Shown in pieces: positions 53,576 through 63,592 of a DNA stretch of 64,000 nt. This DNA comes from Gemmatimonadota bacterium (GTDB taxonomy: Bacteria; Gemmatimonadota; Gemmatimonadetes; Longimicrobiales; Gaopeijiaceae), in the NCBI GenBank assembly GCA_007121455.1, contig SKKN01000016.1:87603-151602 (forward strand), given 5' to 3'. A program made the position numbers and the translations under genes. Position 1 is the first letter of the stretch. The number at the start of each line of letters is the position of its first letter. The notes beneath the pieces were generated by a model that searched no databases, had not been told where the DNA came from, and saw only the letters and a program-made list of their open reading frames with translations.

Positions 53576-54661
53576 ATGGTCAATTCGAAATTCACGAGAC
53601 GCGTCCGTACCGCTTTCGCCGCTTCGGCGGGCCGCGTGGGCGCGGTTCCCCTGTTGGTGTTCCTGGTGATTGCCGGGTGCGATCTCGGGGACGAGGTCGA
53701 GGGGATGCCGGCACCCGAGCGAACCGCGGAGTTCGGCCTGGTCGTCCACGGAGGCGCCGGCACGATTACCCGGGAAAGCCTCACTCCGGAGCTCGAGGAG
53801 CAGTATCACAGCGCGTTGGAGGAGGCGCTGCGGGCGGGGCACGACATCCTCGAACAGGGAGGCAGCGCCCTCGACGCGGTTTCCGCCGCCGTCGTCGTTC
53901 TCGAGGACGAGCCCCTCTTCAATGCCGGGCGCGGCGCCGTGTTCACGGCCGAAGGGACGAACGAGCTCGACGCGGCAATCATGGACGGCCGGACGCTCGA
54001 TGCCGGCGCGGTGGGCGGCGTGAAGCGGATCCGCAATCCAATCGAACTCGCACGACTCGTCATGGACGAGTCCCCCCACGTGTTCATGGTGGGAGAGGGA
54101 GCGGAAACTTTCGGGCGGCAGTTCGACGTCGTGGAAGTGGACGAAGACTACTTTTACACGGAGGCGCGGTGGGAGGCGCTCCAGCGTGCGCTCGAGAACG
54201 ACGGGACGTCTTCAGCTCCTTCGTCGGCCGACGACGGGAGGATGCTCGGCACCGTGGGGGCGGCCGCGTTGGATCGGGACGGGAACCTGGCTGCGGCGAC
54301 CTCCACCGGTGGGATGACGGCGAAGCGGTTCGGACGGGTCGGAGACGTGCCGGTGATCGGGGCGGGAACGTATGCGAACAACGCCTCGTGCGCTCTCTCC
54401 GCCACGGGCCACGGCGAATACTTCATCCGGAACGTGGTATCGTACGATATCTGCGCGAGGATGCTCTATACCGGAGCCACGCTCGAGGAGGCTGCGGACG
54501 CGGTGATCCACGGAGTCCTGGTCGAGCAGGGAGGAACCGGGGGTGTCGTGGCGATCGACGCGTCGGGGAACATCGCGCTCACGATGAACACCCCCGGCAT
54601 GTACCGGGGCCACATGCTCGCCGGTCAGGATCCCGTCACCAGGATCTATCAGGAGGAGTAG
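53576..54661 (+). CDS. Isoaspartyl peptidase / L-asparaginase (Ntn hydrolase) lipoprotein
   Basis: 361 residues with lipobox LVIAGC. It has the family start GLVVHGGAGTITRES, the NAGRGAVFTAEGTNELDAAIMDG block and the autoproteolytic Thr nucleophile in MLGTVGAAALDRDG. This is followed by ATSTGGMTAKRFGRVGDVPVIGAGTYA and GGTGGVVAIDASGNIALTMNT. The precursor should self-cleave before that Thr to give alpha and beta subunits. It cleaves beta-aspartyl dipeptides or asparagine, outside the cytoplasm. It is divergent from the PIG-L gene. Confidence 0.93.
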   Translation: MVNSKFTRRVRTAFAASAGRVGAVPLLVFLVIAGCDLGDEVEGMPAPERTAEFGLVVHGGAGTITRESLTPELEEQYHSALEEALRAGHDILEQGGSALDAVSAAVVVLEDEPLFNAGRGAVFTAEGTNELDAAIMDGRTLDAGAVGGVKRIRNPIELARLVMDESPHVFMVGEGAETFGRQFDVVEVDEDYFYTEARWEALQRALENDGTSSAPSSADDGRMLGTVGAAALDRDGNLAAATSTGGMTAKRFGRVGDVPVIGAGTYANNASCALSATGHGEYFIRNVVSYDICARMLYTGATLEEAADAVIHGVLVEQGGTGGVVAIDASGNIALTMNTPGMYRGHMLAGQDPVTRIYQEE

Positions 54662-54708
54662 GGACGGGCTCGAAGTCGCTGACGTCGATCGAGGTGGCGG
54701 GAGGACGG

Positions 54709-55581
54709 ATGCGGGAAGAGGAGAGGAGCCGAGCGGAGCCCGGCTCCGGTGGAGACTCGGTGCCGGGCGCGGGGGAGAGCTCGGCTCCCCCCGCGCGCCC
54801 GTTGACGACGAAGGATCTCGAGCGGATCATCCACCGTGCGGCCGAGCTCCAGTTCGTGGAGTCCGAGCCCGGGGGTGATGTCCTGGACGAGGAAGAGGTC
54901 CTCCGAATCGGCCACGAGGTGGGCCTCCCCGCCCATCACGTCCGGCGGGCCCTCTCCGAGGTTCGGGCCGAAGCCATGCTCCCCGACTTGCCGGAAGATC
55001 CTCCGTCCATTCGCAGGCTTCTCGGCGCCGGCGCAGTCCGGGTGGCGAGGGTGGTGCCGGATCAGGCCAGTGCGGTTCAGGATCGCGTCGAGGCGCACTT
55101 CCTGGAGCGGGAGAGCCTCGCCGAAGTGCGGCGGCGCCCCGGGTTTTCCCTGTGGGAGCCAGCGGGAGGCGTCCGGGCCCATGTCCAGCGTGCGGTGAAC
55201 TGGGAAGGGCGCGGATACGAGCTCGCGAAGGCCGGCCGCATCGAATTGGCCGTGTCCCCGACCGGGGAGGGCTGGTCCCTCGCGGTATTGACCGCCGATC
55301 TCCGGAACGTGCGAAGAGAGCACGTTCTCGCCTGGTCCGCCTCCAACGTCTTCGTTTTCGGGTCCGCATCCCTCGTGGTCGGCCTCACCAGCCCGGTGCC
55401 CCTGGCTCTGGCCTTCGGTGCCGGGCTCGCCGGAACGGCGGGCGGCTCGCTCTGGGGGACGCGGGCGACCTTTTCCACCCAGCGGGAGCGGGTCCGGCTT
55501 CGCCTCGAAGGGCTTCTGGATCGACTGGAGCGGGGGAGCAGGCTCGATGAGCCGCGACCGGGACGGAGGTTGAGGGGGTGA
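54709..55581 (+). CDS. Protein with two C-terminal membrane helices, unknown
   Basis: 290 residues. A disordered acidic N-terminus is followed by a helical segment (TTKDLERIIHRAAELQF, EEVLRIGHEVGLPAHHVRRALSEV) and a middle alpha/beta part. Two hydrophobic helices follow (about 215-245: FVFGSASLVVGLTSPVPLALAFGAGLAGTAGG), then a basic tail. The N-terminal helices resemble a 2TM-type regulatory protein, but no family is recognised. GGGAGGACGG precedes ATG 54709. The stop overlaps the next gene's GTG. Confidence 0.65.
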   Translation: MREEERSRAEPGSGGDSVPGAGESSAPPARPLTTKDLERIIHRAAELQFVESEPGGDVLDEEEVLRIGHEVGLPAHHVRRALSEVRAEAMLPDLPEDPPSIRRLLGAGAVRVARVVPDQASAVQDRVEAHFLERESLAEVRRRPGFSLWEPAGGVRAHVQRAVNWEGRGYELAKAGRIELAVSPTGEGWSLAVLTADLRNVRREHVLAWSASNVFVFGSASLVVGLTSPVPLALAFGAGLAGTAGGSLWGTRATFSTQRERVRLRLEGLLDRLERGSRLDEPRPGRRLRG

Positions 55582-56639
55582 TCCACGCTCCGGACCTCGA
55601 GGAGGTCTTCCCCAGGATCCCGCTCGGGACCTTTCCGACTCCGGTCACCCGCCTCGACCTTCCTGGAGTTGCGGGCGACCTCTGGGTGAAGCGGGATGAT
55701 CGATCCGGTGACGAGTACGGGGGAAACAAGGTCCGGAAGCTCGAGTTCCTCCTCGCGGTCGCTCGGAGGGAGGGGGCTGGACGGGTCGTGACGGCCGGAG
55801 CGCTTGGTTCACACCACGCGCTCGCGACCACCGTGTACGGACATCGGCTGGGCTTTGGAGTGAGCCTCGTGCTTTGTCCCCAGAAGGTCACGGACGAGGT
55901 CCGGCACGTTCTCAAGCTGGAGGTGGACCGGGGGGCCGAGATCCGGATCGTCCCACGAATGGAGCTCATCCCTCCCGCTCTCGTGCTCCAGCGGATCCTC
56001 AGGCGGAGGGAGCGACCGTACGTGATCCCTCCCGGCGGGTCGAATGCCGCGGGCACGCTCGGCTACGTCCGGGCAGCGCTGGAGCTTCTGGATCAGGTCG
56101 ACGCAGGGGAGCTCCCCCTTCCGGATACGATTCACGTCGCGTGCGGGACGATGGGAACGGCGGTCGGGCTCGCCGTGGGGCTCTCGCTCCGGAAGGTGCC
56201 CACTCGGGTGAAGGCGGTGAGGGTCGTTGGCACCCTCGTGGCGAACGAGAGAGGGCTGAAGCGGCTCGCCCGAGACACGCTCCAGGCCATGAGCGGTCTC
56301 GCTCCGACTCTCCCTTCCGTGAACGAAGTGCTTGCGCGGCTCGAGCTCCGGCACGATCAGGTGGGGCCTGGATACGCAAAGCCCACGGCTCACGCACGGG
56401 AGGCGATGACGCGCTTCGGGCGTGCTGGTCTCGAGCTGGATCCGACCTACACGGCGAAAACCGCAGCGGGGCTTCTCTCCTCTCTAGAGGAGGGAGGGAA
56501 GCCGAGCGGAGCTCAGCTCTACTGGCACACGCTCAGTCATGGTCTTCCGGAAGCGCTCGCGGGTGCTCTCCCCGCGGAGGTGCCCGAGGGGGTTCGCCGC
56601 GTGCTGGAGCCCGGAGCGGAAAGGGTCGACGACCGGTAG
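55578..56639 (+). CDS. PLP-dependent D-cysteine desulfhydrase / ACC deaminase-family enzyme
   Basis: 353 residues, fold type II. The PLP lysine is in YGGNKVRKLEFLLA, with VTAGALGSHHALATTVYGHRLG and a glycine-rich CGTMGTAVGLAVGL loop for the phosphate. This is the DcyD/ACC-deaminase group, whose members break D-cysteine, L-cysteate or 1-aminocyclopropane-carboxylate. The GTG at 55578 overlaps the upstream stop (GTGA). Its proximity to the cysteine operon is suggestive only, because the strand differs. Confidence 0.85.
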   Translation: MIHAPDLEEVFPRIPLGTFPTPVTRLDLPGVAGDLWVKRDDRSGDEYGGNKVRKLEFLLAVARREGAGRVVTAGALGSHHALATTVYGHRLGFGVSLVLCPQKVTDEVRHVLKLEVDRGAEIRIVPRMELIPPALVLQRILRRRERPYVIPPGGSNAAGTLGYVRAALELLDQVDAGELPLPDTIHVACGTMGTAVGLAVGLSLRKVPTRVKAVRVVGTLVANERGLKRLARDTLQAMSGLAPTLPSVNEVLARLELRHDQVGPGYAKPTAHAREAMTRFGRAGLELDPTYTAKTAAGLLSSLEEGGKPSGAQLYWHTLSHGLPEALAGALPAEVPEGVRRVLEPGAERVDDR

Positions 56640-56649
56640 GAAGTGACCA

Positions 56650-57411
56650 ATGGAAGGGAAGGCGAAGGAACCAGGCCTGCGGGCGCTTCTCCTCGCCGCA
56701 GGATACGGGACGCGCCTCGGTCGCCTGGGGGAGAGGCTGCCCAAGGCGCTGCTGACCGTGCCGGGTGATGGGCGCCGGGTCGGGGACCACCTGCTCGATT
56801 CTCTCTCCCGCGTTCCGGGCGTTGAACAGGTCATCGTCGTCACGAACCGGCGATTCCGCGCCCCCCTCGAACAGTGGCTCGACGTCGCGCGGAGCAGCTT
56901 CCCCGCACCTCTGCGCCTCCTCTGCAACGGAACACGGACGCCCGAGCAGCGCCTCGGAGCCGTTGGGGATCTCTGCTTCGCCCTCGACCACCTCGGCGAT
57001 GAGCGGGACCTGTTCGTCCTCGCGACGGACACGATCTACGATTTCGAGCTTTCCCGTTTCGTCGAGGCGTTTCGGAAGAGGCAGGAGGCCGAGGTGCTCC
57101 TCCCGGTGGTGGCGGAGGAGCCCAGTTCTCTCCACCGCCGAGGCGTCGTGGTGCTCGGTCCGGACCAACGGGTGGTCCGATTCGAGGAGAAGCCGGCGAC
57201 TGCCCCCTCTCGGGATACGGTCCCGCCCCTCTACCTCCTGCGGGCGCCGGTCGCTCGGATGGTGCCCCGATACCTCGAGGAGAAGCGAGATCCCGACTCG
57301 CTCGGTCTTCTCGTCCGGTGGCTCGTGAGTAGAGTTCGCGTGGAGGGATGGAGGGCGCCGGGGGGCAGGCTCGACCTGGGAGATCCCGAAAACGTCATCC
57401 CGCCCGCATGA
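56650..57411 (+). CDS. Sugar-nucleotidyltransferase-like protein
   Basis: 253 residues. The N-terminal NTP-transferase motif ALLLAAGYGTRLGRLGERLPKALLTV is followed by LFVLATDTIYDF (metal-binding Asp) and VVRFEEKP. No C-terminal left-handed helix or acetyltransferase domain is present. The family makes NDP-sugars from sugar phosphates and NTP; the substrate cannot be predicted. It starts ten bases after the PLP-enzyme stop. Its last 17 bases overlap the end of the convergent OB-fold gene. Confidence 0.85.
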   Translation: MEGKAKEPGLRALLLAAGYGTRLGRLGERLPKALLTVPGDGRRVGDHLLDSLSRVPGVEQVIVVTNRRFRAPLEQWLDVARSSFPAPLRLLCNGTRTPEQRLGAVGDLCFALDHLGDERDLFVLATDTIYDFELSRFVEAFRKRQEAEVLLPVVAEEPSSLHRRGVVVLGPDQRVVRFEEKPATAPSRDTVPPLYLLRAPVARMVPRYLEEKRDPDSLGLLVRWLVSRVRVEGWRAPGGRLDLGDPENVIPPA

Positions 57412-57826
57412 TCCGGATCTGGGCAGGTCTCTCCACCTCGATGCGCGGGACACCCTCGTGTTCGACGACTTCACCAGCGACGCAGACCGCGGCTCCGTCG
57501 TACAGGCGGTCGGGCGCAGAATCGAAACGATCCCGGTACCTTCCCCAGATCACCGCGTCGAAATCCTGCTCCGGGTGGGGTCGCCCGAAGTTGAGGAACG
57601 TGGGCTCTCCTCCGACGCCCGAGGCGAAGGTCGAGGCAGCCACGGTGCCGCAGACGACCGCTTCGTAGCCGATGTACCGCTCCGCCGCCTCTGCCGGAAT
57701 CATGAAGGCGTCCCAGTTCACCGTTGGGGCCGGTTCGGGACCCGAGATTCTACGGGAGAGGAAGAGCCCGGCGACGAGGAGAGCGATCACCGCCACGGGA
57801 ACGGTGCGCCTCATCCTCCTGAGCAT
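57395..57826 (-). CDS. Membrane-anchored OB-fold-like protein
   Basis: 143 residues. A short membrane segment or signal (residues 8-24) is followed by a single OB-fold-like domain with a pattern of strands (EAVVCGTVAASTFA, PTFLNFGRPHPEQDFDAVIWG, GAAVCVAGEVVEHEGVPRIEV). Two cysteines could form a disulfide. Similar exported OB-fold proteins appear in nucleic-acid or oligosaccharide binding, but no function can be fixed. It is 38 bases after EttA's stop region in opposite reading order (same strand, downstream gene). Confidence 0.6.
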   Translation of the reverse strand: MLRRMRRTVPVAVIALLVAGLFLSRRISGPEPAPTVNWDAFMIPAEAAERYIGYEAVVCGTVAASTFASGVGGEPTFLNFGRPHPEQDFDAVIWGRYRDRFDSAPDRLYDGAAVCVAGEVVEHEGVPRIEVERPAQIRIMRAG

Positions 57827-57864
57827 GACGGTTCTCCTCCGATCATCCGCTGGTCAAACTCCGC

Positions 57865-59547
<1,683 letters not shown>

Positions 59548-59624
59548 GCCGCTCGAATTCCAGGTTCGGAGGATTTGGAAAGGGGAAATCTAACGAGGAC
59601 GGAATCCCCGGTCAGGCCCAGGGG

Positions 59625-60281
59625 CTACGGGGACGCCCGTTTCAGGTCCTTTGCCTCGATCAGCCTGACTCCCGCCTTCTCCAGGCCATTCCGAACCTGG
59701 TCGTCACCCGACGGGTCGACCGAGCGGGTGAGGTCCCAGATCACATGGGTCCGAAAGCCTTCCCTTGCACCGTCTTCGGCCGTCCATTTGACGCAGACAT
59801 CCCTGGCCAGGCCGCAGAGGAAGAGCTCCTCCACCCCGCGCTCACGGAGGTATCCGGCGAGTCCCGTCGTCGGCCGACTCCCGTCCGGGCTCCAGTTGTT
59901 TCGGAAGCCGGAGTACGAGTCGCACTCGGGGTCGGCGCCCTTCCTCACGATCACCGAAACCCGTTCCCAGGGGAGGTCGGGGTGGAGCTCGGCCCCCGGC
60001 GTCCCCTGCACGCAGTGATCCGGCCACAGGACCTGTTCGTGCCCGAACAGCTTGACGACCTCGAGCGGCTCGTGGTCCGGATGGTGGCGGGCGAACGAGA
60101 CATGGTCCGGAGGGTGCCAATCCTGCGTCGCTACCTGGAGCGGAAAGGCGCCGGAGGTCATCAGCGATCGGACGCCTTCCAGAATGTCGTCACCGTCGGT
60201 CACGGCGAGGTTCCCACCCGGCATGAAGTCCGGCTGGATGTCCACGAGCACCAAGGCCGAGCGATCGGGGTCGGGTCGCAC
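59625..60281 (-). CDS. pncA: Nicotinamidase (isochorismatase-like hydrolase)
   Basis: 218 residues. Catalytic Asp is in LVLVDIQPDFMPGG, metal ligands in ATQDWHPPDHVSFA, and the nucleophile Cys in GLARDVCVKWTA. WPDHCVQGTPGAELHP is a typical nicotinamidase segment. It converts nicotinamide to nicotinate for NAD salvage. A GTG start at 60281 with GGAGGAGGACGAGATC upstream is chosen. The sirtuin at 22.9 kb would generate nicotinamide, but the genes are far apart. Confidence 0.93.
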   Translation of the reverse strand: MRPDPDRSALVLVDIQPDFMPGGNLAVTDGDDILEGVRSLMTSGAFPLQVATQDWHPPDHVSFARHHPDHEPLEVVKLFGHEQVLWPDHCVQGTPGAELHPDLPWERVSVIVRKGADPECDSYSGFRNNWSPDGSRPTTGLAGYLRERGVEELFLCGLARDVCVKWTAEDGAREGFRTHVIWDLTRSVDPSGDDQVRNGLEKAGVRLIEAKDLKRASP

Positions 60282-60299
60282 GATCTCGTCCTCCTCCGG

Positions 60300-61112
60300 T
60301 CAGGTCCGCCTTTCGGCGTCGGGCCTCATGACCATGGGCACCAGGAACACGAGTGCGATCACGGCCATCGACCCCGAAAAGATCTGAGAGAGGGTGAGGT
60401 CGAGCCATACCTCACGCTCCTCTCTCAGAAACATGAGGAAAAACCGAATGAAGCCATAGAGGCCGACGAATGTCCACGTCACCATGCCCGGCCGGGCCCG
60501 GAATTTCTCCAGTTGGAGATAGAGAACACCGGCGATCCCGAAGTTCTTGGCGGATTCATAGAGCTGGGTCGGATGCCGACAGTCGTCCGGAAGCCCGGTG
60601 AGGTACTCATTCTGGGAGTAGTCGACGCAGAACGGACCGTCGTATGGCGTTCCGTACATCTCCGCGTTGATGAAGTTCGCGATCCGGCCGAGACCGAGGG
60701 CGAGCGCGACCGGAACGGCGATCCGGTCGGTGAGCTGGTACACGGGAATGCCATGGTGCCGGCAGAAGAGCCAGACGACGAGCAGGATACCGGCGAGCCC
60801 GCCGTGGAATGCGAGGCCACCTCTCCACACGGCGATCCAGGCCAGCGGATCGAAGCCGTATCGGTCGATCTCGAAAACGAAGACATGAAAGAAGCGGGCA
60901 CCCACGAGGGCACCGAGAATTCCCAGGATCACGAAATTCTCTGCGCTTTCCGCCTTCAGGTTCCTCACCTTCTCCCTCGCCGCAGCGCGGCTCAGGGTCC
61001 AGTAGACGAGGACCATCCCGATCAGGTAGGGGAGAGAGTACCACCGAATTCCGAAGTCATCGGTGATCCGGATCAGGAACGGGTCGATGTTGTGGATGAT
61101 GGTGGGGCTCAC
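60300..61112 (-). CDS. lgt: Prolipoprotein diacylglyceryl transferase
   Basis: 270 residues and seven membrane helices. The Lgt signature GRIANFINAEMYGTP and the essential His/Arg regions (GLAFHGGLAG, RHPTQLYESAKNFG) are present. It attaches diacylglycerol to lipobox cysteines, so it would process the many lipoproteins of this window. GTG 61112 has GGAG five bases upstream and is preferred over ATG 61145. Confidence 0.95.
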   Translation of the reverse strand: MSPTIIHNIDPFLIRITDDFGIRWYSLPYLIGMVLVYWTLSRAAAREKVRNLKAESAENFVILGILGALVGARFFHVFVFEIDRYGFDPLAWIAVWRGGLAFHGGLAGILLVVWLFCRHHGIPVYQLTDRIAVPVALALGLGRIANFINAEMYGTPYDGPFCVDYSQNEYLTGLPDDCRHPTQLYESAKNFGIAGVLYLQLEKFRARPGMVTWTFVGLYGFIRFFLMFLREEREVWLDLTLSQIFSGSMAVIALVFLVPMVMRPDAERRT

Positions 61113-61202
61113 ACCGGCTCCAGTGTCGGGTCGGAAGGGCGGCATCCTCGACGATCGAGGCCACCGATCCTAACGCCTTTCGCCCGAGCCCGAAAAGTGG
61201 CG

Positions 61203-62372
61203 CTATCCGGCCGCCGCCCGGATGTGCTCGGCGACCTCGCTCCAGTCGAGGAGCTTGCTCAATGTGGGGGGAGCGTCCTCTTCGGGGAGGGAGGGTTCGA
61301 GCGCAGCCGCTCCTGTGAGGAAGAGGACCCTGGAGGCGAGCGACGGGGAGCGCTCACGAAGGCATCTCCACACTTCGATCCCCTGCAGCGGACCGAGGTC
61401 GAGATCCAGGAGGATCACGTCCGGGTCGGCGGCCGCAATCTGCGAGACGAGTATTCCCTCGTCGCGGGCCGCGGTGGGAGAGATTGCGACCCCTTGTGCA
61501 CCGGACCGCTGAAGCAGTCGCTCGTACAGGTCGCGGAGCATCGGCTCGTCCTCCACGATCGCGACGCGCAGGCCCGCAAGGGCGATCCGGTCCGGCGGCT
61601 GCCGTCCTCCTCCGGCCCGACGCCACCGCACGCGGGAGGGATTCCCGGTCCGTCCCCCGATGACGGGAAGTCGGACCCGGAACGATGCCCCTCCGAGTGC
61701 GCTGCTCGTGGAGACGTGCACGTCTCCACCCAGGCGGCGCGCTGCCCACCGGACGACGGAGAGGCCCAGCCCCGTCGTTCCACCACTCCCGCGGACGAAG
61801 GGCTCGAAAAGGTCGCGCTCGCGGGGGGGCTCCACCCCGGCGCCGTCGTCGTCCACCGAGAGTAGGACATGTTCGCCCTCCGCATCATCGTCCGGAATGA
61901 GGCTGACCTGGAGTTCGCTCCGGGCGTGACGGGCTCCGTTCGTGAGGAGGTTCTGAACCGCTCGATCGAAGAAGCTTCGGGGACCAGCGACCCTGGCGTC
62001 ACGGCTGACGGAAGCGGAAAGTCGAGTGGTCAGCCCCGGGGAGCCGATGAGCCACCGATCGATCGTCTCCTCCAGCGACTCCACCAGCGGGAACGCAACC
62101 TCCGGGGAACGCATCCCTCCCCGGAGGTCGATGAGGATGTCGGTGACCATGCTGCGAATGCTCTCGCAATCGCGATGGATCCGGTCGAGGTCCTCCACGG
62201 ACGCGCGGCCGAGTCGCACGTCGTCTCGTGTCAGGACGATCCTCGAGGAAAGGATGCCGAGGGCTCCCGACATGTCGTGGATGAGCTCTGCTGAAACGCG
62301 GCCGAGTTCCTCCATCTTCGACGCCCGCACATCGATATCGTCCGGCCCCGGTTTCTTTCGCCCTCCCTCCAT
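61203..62372 (-). CDS. Soluble hybrid sensor kinase with C-terminal receiver domain
   Basis: 389 residues. A short N-terminus without sensor or membrane segment precedes HisKA (VSAELIHDMSGALGIL, phospho-His in HD). The HATPase domain follows with NLLTNGARHARSE, VDDDGAGV and GGTTGLGLSVV. The C-terminal receiver (about residues 265-385) has EDE and the Asp in VILLDLDLGP. The missing input domain means signals must come from a partner. GAGGAGG is ten bases before ATG 62372. The upstream AraC-type gene ends 43 bases away, so they likely form one operon. Confidence 0.85.
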   Translation of the reverse strand: MEGGRKKPGPDDIDVRASKMEELGRVSAELIHDMSGALGILSSRIVLTRDDVRLGRASVEDLDRIHRDCESIRSMVTDILIDLRGGMRSPEVAFPLVESLEETIDRWLIGSPGLTTRLSASVSRDARVAGPRSFFDRAVQNLLTNGARHARSELQVSLIPDDDAEGEHVLLSVDDDGAGVEPPRERDLFEPFVRGSGGTTGLGLSVVRWAARRLGGDVHVSTSSALGGASFRVRLPVIGGRTGNPSRVRWRRAGGGRQPPDRIALAGLRVAIVEDEPMLRDLYERLLQRSGAQGVAISPTAARDEGILVSQIAAADPDVILLDLDLGPLQGIEVWRCLRERSPSLASRVLFLTGAAALEPSLPEEDAPPTLSKLLDWSEVAEHIRAAAG

Positions 62373-62415
62373 CGTCAGGCCTCCTCGGTCGTCTGATTCG
62401 GGGCGCAACGGAGCC

Positions 62416-63234
62416 TCATCGCTTTTCCGCGCTCTCGTCGCGCCGGGACGCCAACTCTTCGATGAACGCCTGCGAAACCGTTGCGAAGGCGCCCTTCCTC
62501 CTGAGCTCCGTGGGAGTATGCGGGACGACGCTCCGAAGCGCCCGGCGCAGGGCCTGGTCCCCGGAGTAGCCGCATGCGAGGCCCACGCTGAAGACGCTGT
62601 GCCCCGGGTCGTCGAGAAGTGCAGCCGCGAAAAGGACGCGCATCCAGAGGAGGAGGCGCCGTGGGGTCGGGAGCTGGGACCGCCCGCACCACCTGAGGAG
62701 CGTGGACGGGGAAAACGAGAGGGTCTTGGCGAGATCTCGTGGGTGCCCTCCGGTCATCACCGTCTCGACGGCGGCATCGAGGATCGTCCGGGCTCGCCCC
62801 GTGAGCGGAAACGGAAGTTCCTGCGAGAGGAGGACCCGGAGCGGTTGCCCCCTGGCGGAAAGAAGGCGGCGGCGAAGGGCGGAGCCGCTCGTATCCTCGT
62901 CCATCTGGATGATCTCGGCGACGCCCCATTCCCCGAGGGTCCAGAGGTCCCGGTATCCCCCCGGCGGTACCTCCAGGGCAGCCACGACCGTGGCGGATGG
63001 GAAGGAGCGCAGAAGAGCGTAGAGCTCGGGCGCAGGGCCTCCGCCGTTGCTCCGGCCCAGGTACGGATCGACCAGGACGATCGCCGCAGGTGGAGCTTGA
63101 CCCACCCCCTCGAAGAGGGCTTCCCAGTCCTCGAGGATCTGGAGGGCGAACCTCTGCTCCGCCGCGCGCGCAAGGCGGTCCAGAAAAGGGCGGCTCGGGT
63201 GGAGCACGAGGAGGGGGCGGGGCGAAACCTTCAT
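62416..63234 (-). CDS. AraC-type transcriptional regulator with pseudo-receiver N-terminus
   Basis: 272 residues. Residues about 1-130 look like a receiver fold (LLVLHPSRPFLDRL, PAAIVLVDPYLGRSNGG) in which the usual acidic pair is replaced by His-Pro while the central Asp is retained. The C-terminal part (about 170-265) is an AraC-like helix-turn-helix: HPRDLAKTLSFSPSTLLRW and VFSVGLACGYSGDQALRRALRSVV. The ATG at 63234 follows a region with two direct repeats that may be its operator. No Shine-Dalgarno is clear. Confidence 0.8.
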   Translation of the reverse strand: MKVSPRPLLVLHPSRPFLDRLARAAEQRFALQILEDWEALFEGVGQAPPAAIVLVDPYLGRSNGGGPAPELYALLRSFPSATVVAALEVPPGGYRDLWTLGEWGVAEIIQMDEDTSGSALRRRLLSARGQPLRVLLSQELPFPLTGRARTILDAAVETVMTGGHPRDLAKTLSFSPSTLLRWCGRSQLPTPRRLLLWMRVLFAAALLDDPGHSVFSVGLACGYSGDQALRRALRSVVPHTPTELRRKGAFATVSQAFIEELASRRDESAEKR

Positions 63235-63238
63235 ATAT

Positions 63239-63271
63239 TGACGGAATCGGTACTGATAATGACGGAAACGG
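63239..63271. promoter_or_regulatory. Direct repeats, likely operator between AraC-type gene and tiny lipoprotein gene
   Basis: TGACGGAATCGG (63239-63250) and TGACGGAAACGG (63260-63271) differ at one base and are 21 bases apart, two helical turns. This is the spacing expected for an AraC-family dimer. The repeats lie immediately upstream of the regulator's ATG on the divergent side. Confidence 0.6.
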
Positions 63272-63368
63272 AGTGTGCTGCAGCACCGAAAGAGCCCCAC
63301 ATTCCGAGAGGTTCGCCAGGCCTGGTCTTTCGGGCCCTCCGGAAAGTCCTCATGCGCAGGAGTGATCC

Positions 63369-63494
63369 ATGAAGTTTCTCCGCTACCTTACCGTCGCCTT
63401 CACGCTCGCGGTCATGGCCGGCTGCGCCGACCTGTCCACCAACCCGATGCCTTCCTCCGATGATGACCGGGGCTACATCGGGTCGGGCGGCTGA
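63369..63494 (+). CDS. Very small lipoprotein (41 residues)
   Basis: MKFLRYLTVAFTLAVMAGC gives a signal peptide with lipobox VMAGC (Cys19). A 22-residue mature part follows, ending GYIGSGG. AGGAGTGATCC precedes the ATG at 63369. It is divergent from the AraC-type regulator and followed by a strong hairpin, which supports an authentic transcript. Function is unknown. Confidence 0.65.
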   Translation: MKFLRYLTVAFTLAVMAGCADLSTNPMPSSDDDRGYIGSGG

Positions 63495-63509
63495 GTCCAC
63501 TCCCGCGGC

Positions 63510-63549
63510 CGACGGCGGGGGGAACGGCCTCCCTCGACTCCCGCCGTCG
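63510..63549. terminator. Hairpin between the small lipoprotein and the next convergent gene
   Basis: CGACGGCGGG (63510-63519) and CCCGCCGTCG (63540-63549) are perfect inverted repeats with a 20-base loop. They lie 15 bases after the lipoprotein stop and 43 bases beyond the end of the minus-strand gene. Confidence 0.65.
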
Positions 63550-63592
63550 CGTTCCGCAGGTCGACCGGACCGACTCCTCTCGGCCGTGAGGC

